In this document: piece after piece, positions 63,801 to 64,000 of the stretch
How positions within the stretch are numbered: position 1 is the first letter of the stretch
Layout: each line of letters starts with the position of its first letter
Source: an uncultured Lachnospiraceae bacterium
Lineage (GTDB): Bacteria > Bacillota > Clostridia > Lachnospirales > Lachnospiraceae
NCBI GenBank assembly: GCA_947566645.1
Contig: CANOKL010000016.1
Coordinates: forward strand, 1-64,000
Direction of reading: 5' to 3'
DNA length: 64,000 nt
Made by a program: the position numbers and the translations under genes
The notes under the pieces: model-generated
The model's database searches: none
What the model was told of the DNA's origin: nothing
What the model saw: only the letters and a program-made list of their open reading frames with translations

Positions 63801-63988
63801 AAGTCAAAGCATCAAAGAAAGCAAATAAAAAGCTCAAATGGTCGAGCAGCAACAAGAAGTACGCAACCGTAAGCAGCTCCGGCAGGGTGAAGACGCGAAA
63901 GGCAGGAAAGGGCAGAAGAGTGAAGATTACTGCCAGGGCAACGGATGGAAGCGGTAAAAAGAAGTCAGTAACAATTAAGATTAATTAG
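60872..63988 (+). CDS. Secreted DUF6273 and Big_2 domain surface protein
   Basis: 1038 residues. A signal peptide (KKSVICRMAAWLLSSALCIS, cleaved near SANAQE) precedes two DUF6273-type domains (about 52-380 and 420-740). Each starts WDCVWFGSYPQAEV and contains YEPVKWRVLKV, then NDTKD, FLLS and SSWWLRTPG-like motifs. A Pro/Glu/Gly repeat (units of PGEPEE, about 750-812) and a Gly/Asn/Asp-rich stretch (to about 860) form an extended stalk. Two Big_2 domains (about 865-1038) close the protein. No sortase motif; the Lys-rich Big_2 end may bind the wall. ATG at 60872 follows AGAGGAGGAAAAGC. It is controlled by the poly-G promoter. Function unknown, probably surface display or adhesion. Confidence 0.9.
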   Translation: MKKSVICRMAAWLLSSALCISLCTGVSANAQEVSEGPVQSPDNQNGEDVTDTSGNVKATWDCVWFGSYPQAEVVSSRENYTAIDGSILEDGDIIEDEGLYTSLAGADENAWEGNDITLDGERYRRIQSTDIASPNLQSVAYKWESDGSTYHYFKYEPVKWRVLKVNEGQALLLSDIVLDTEPYNVQIPPDPRWESSAIRKWLNGYELTTENELKFFKSKSFIESAFTEEEKSAIAETDVVNARNSDFLTDAGNDTKDRIFLLSESEACGDSARAYGFGIQGDSPAATRQCKSSTYAKAAGAEFYAAADTGRGFSAWWLRTPGNNNYYTLRSTNTGEVRDDVMLVHYFTGVRAALNLNLSSDHGACYAGKVSSDGTVDEVSAGDRKEIENLGGPAAEYAAGETGFRLRNPKIREFYNTIEKVVWDCVWFGSYPQAEVIESKESYTAVGQDMLEDGDVLENAELYSKLQTADESAWEGNDITLDGERYRRMKRGDAVGIGSNANPRYKWEDDVSTYHYFKYEPVKWRVLKVDGDQAFLLSDIVLDNQQYDNRQDIDVTWENSMIRNWLNGQENGYKSKSFMETAFSEEEKSQILMTDVVNAANSESGIDGGNDTKDQIFLLSKSEASGENAKAYGFPLDDKNAVTRQSKSSTYAKAMGADFNYSFALGYSSWWLRTPGKDLELGGMKTSGSYNVGITGSIQEGGSGVMITNCSVRCALNLKLPSAHDDYYAGRVSSDGTVAEVAPKDKNEEPGEPEEPGEPEEPGEPENPGGPEEPGEPENPGGPEEPGEPEEPGEPGEPDNPGEPGEPGEPENPGEGGDTGNGGDSGDTGNGGNSGDTGNGGDNSNPGGSGSSGTNNPPASADKPVKVSKITLSGISKQIAAGKKIKLTARVTPSNASQKAVTWKSDDKKIATVNSAGVVRMKKRSGGKSVVITATATDGSKVKASYRIKSMKGMVKKITISGEKSVKAGKTLKLRAEVKASKKANKKLKWSSSNKKYATVSSSGRVKTRKAGKGRRVKITARATDGSGKKKSVTIKIN

Positions 63989-64000
63989 TACTGATGTGGA

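Overview
The window comes from a Gram-positive Firmicute, most likely a gut Lachnospiraceae. The grounds are strong AGGAGG-type ribosome binding sites, TTGACA/TATAAT promoters, TTG and GTG starts, large secreted Big_2 proteins, BTAD and LytTR regulators, and many short palindromic repeats. No rRNA or tRNA gene was seen. All family names are my own reading of the protein sequences; no database was searched.

1-25.8 kb is a sugar or nucleoside utilisation region. Two near-paralogous LacI regulators (282-1280, 13494-14504) lie beside two giant secreted proteins on the minus strand (1584-6035, 9760-12876). These carry Big_2 domains and nucleoside-hydrolase-like DUF1593/Sde182 modules. They share an unusually conserved promoter (TTGACA-N17-TATAAT) followed by a conserved imperfect palindrome that is a good LacI-operator candidate. 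The second LacI gene heads a plus-strand cluster: fucose-isomerase-like enzyme, split transketolase, ribose-type ABC importer (binding lipoprotein, DUF2291 lipoprotein, ATPase, permease), ribose pyranase, ribokinase-like kinase and FGGY kinase. The simplest model is extracellular release of a pentose from a nucleoside-like substrate, import and phosphorylation. An AAA-ATPase/nuclease gene and Rpn-type nuclease genes are inserted between the two surface genes.

25.9-50.9 kb is a defence region. After a Schlafen-like AlbA_2 regulator comes a BTAD-type regulator joined to cas6, then a complete type III-D-like CRISPR-Cas system. The interference operon (32214-39696) encodes an HD-less Cas10, a Csm3-like Cas7, a Csx10-like protein, a double-Cas7 fusion, a Csx19-like protein and a large RAMP. 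Signalling proteins are two CARF-HEPN ribonucleases (29823-31391, 43548-45113) and a small Csx20-like protein that may be a ring nuclease. The adaptation module (45113-49223) is Cas1, Cas2 and a 943-residue reverse transcriptase fused to an archaeo-eukaryotic primase-like domain. It sits between two arrays with the same leader, repeat and trailer (12 and 16 repeats). Reverse complements of the spacers read as open, often acidic peptide frames, as expected if crRNAs are antisense to mRNA. An AbiE-type toxin-antitoxin pair and a candidate type I toxin lie between operon and arrays.

50.9-60.7 kb is a patchwork of toxin-antitoxin and mobile-element remains: truncated copies of an ImmA/IrrE protease, Fic, XRE, amidase and DUF1016 genes; an AgrC/AgrA-like pair without AgrB or AgrD; an XRE/ImmA-IrrE/PIN-like operon; a full Fic gene; and a second copy of the small hydrophobic peptide with an antisense promoter.

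60.7-64 kb holds a secreted DUF6273/Big_2 protein whose promoter spacer contains a run of 12 G, a strong candidate for phase-variable expression.

Most notable: the RT-primase adaptation module with its strand-biased spacers, the poly-G promoter, and the repeated candidate type I toxin-antitoxin locus.
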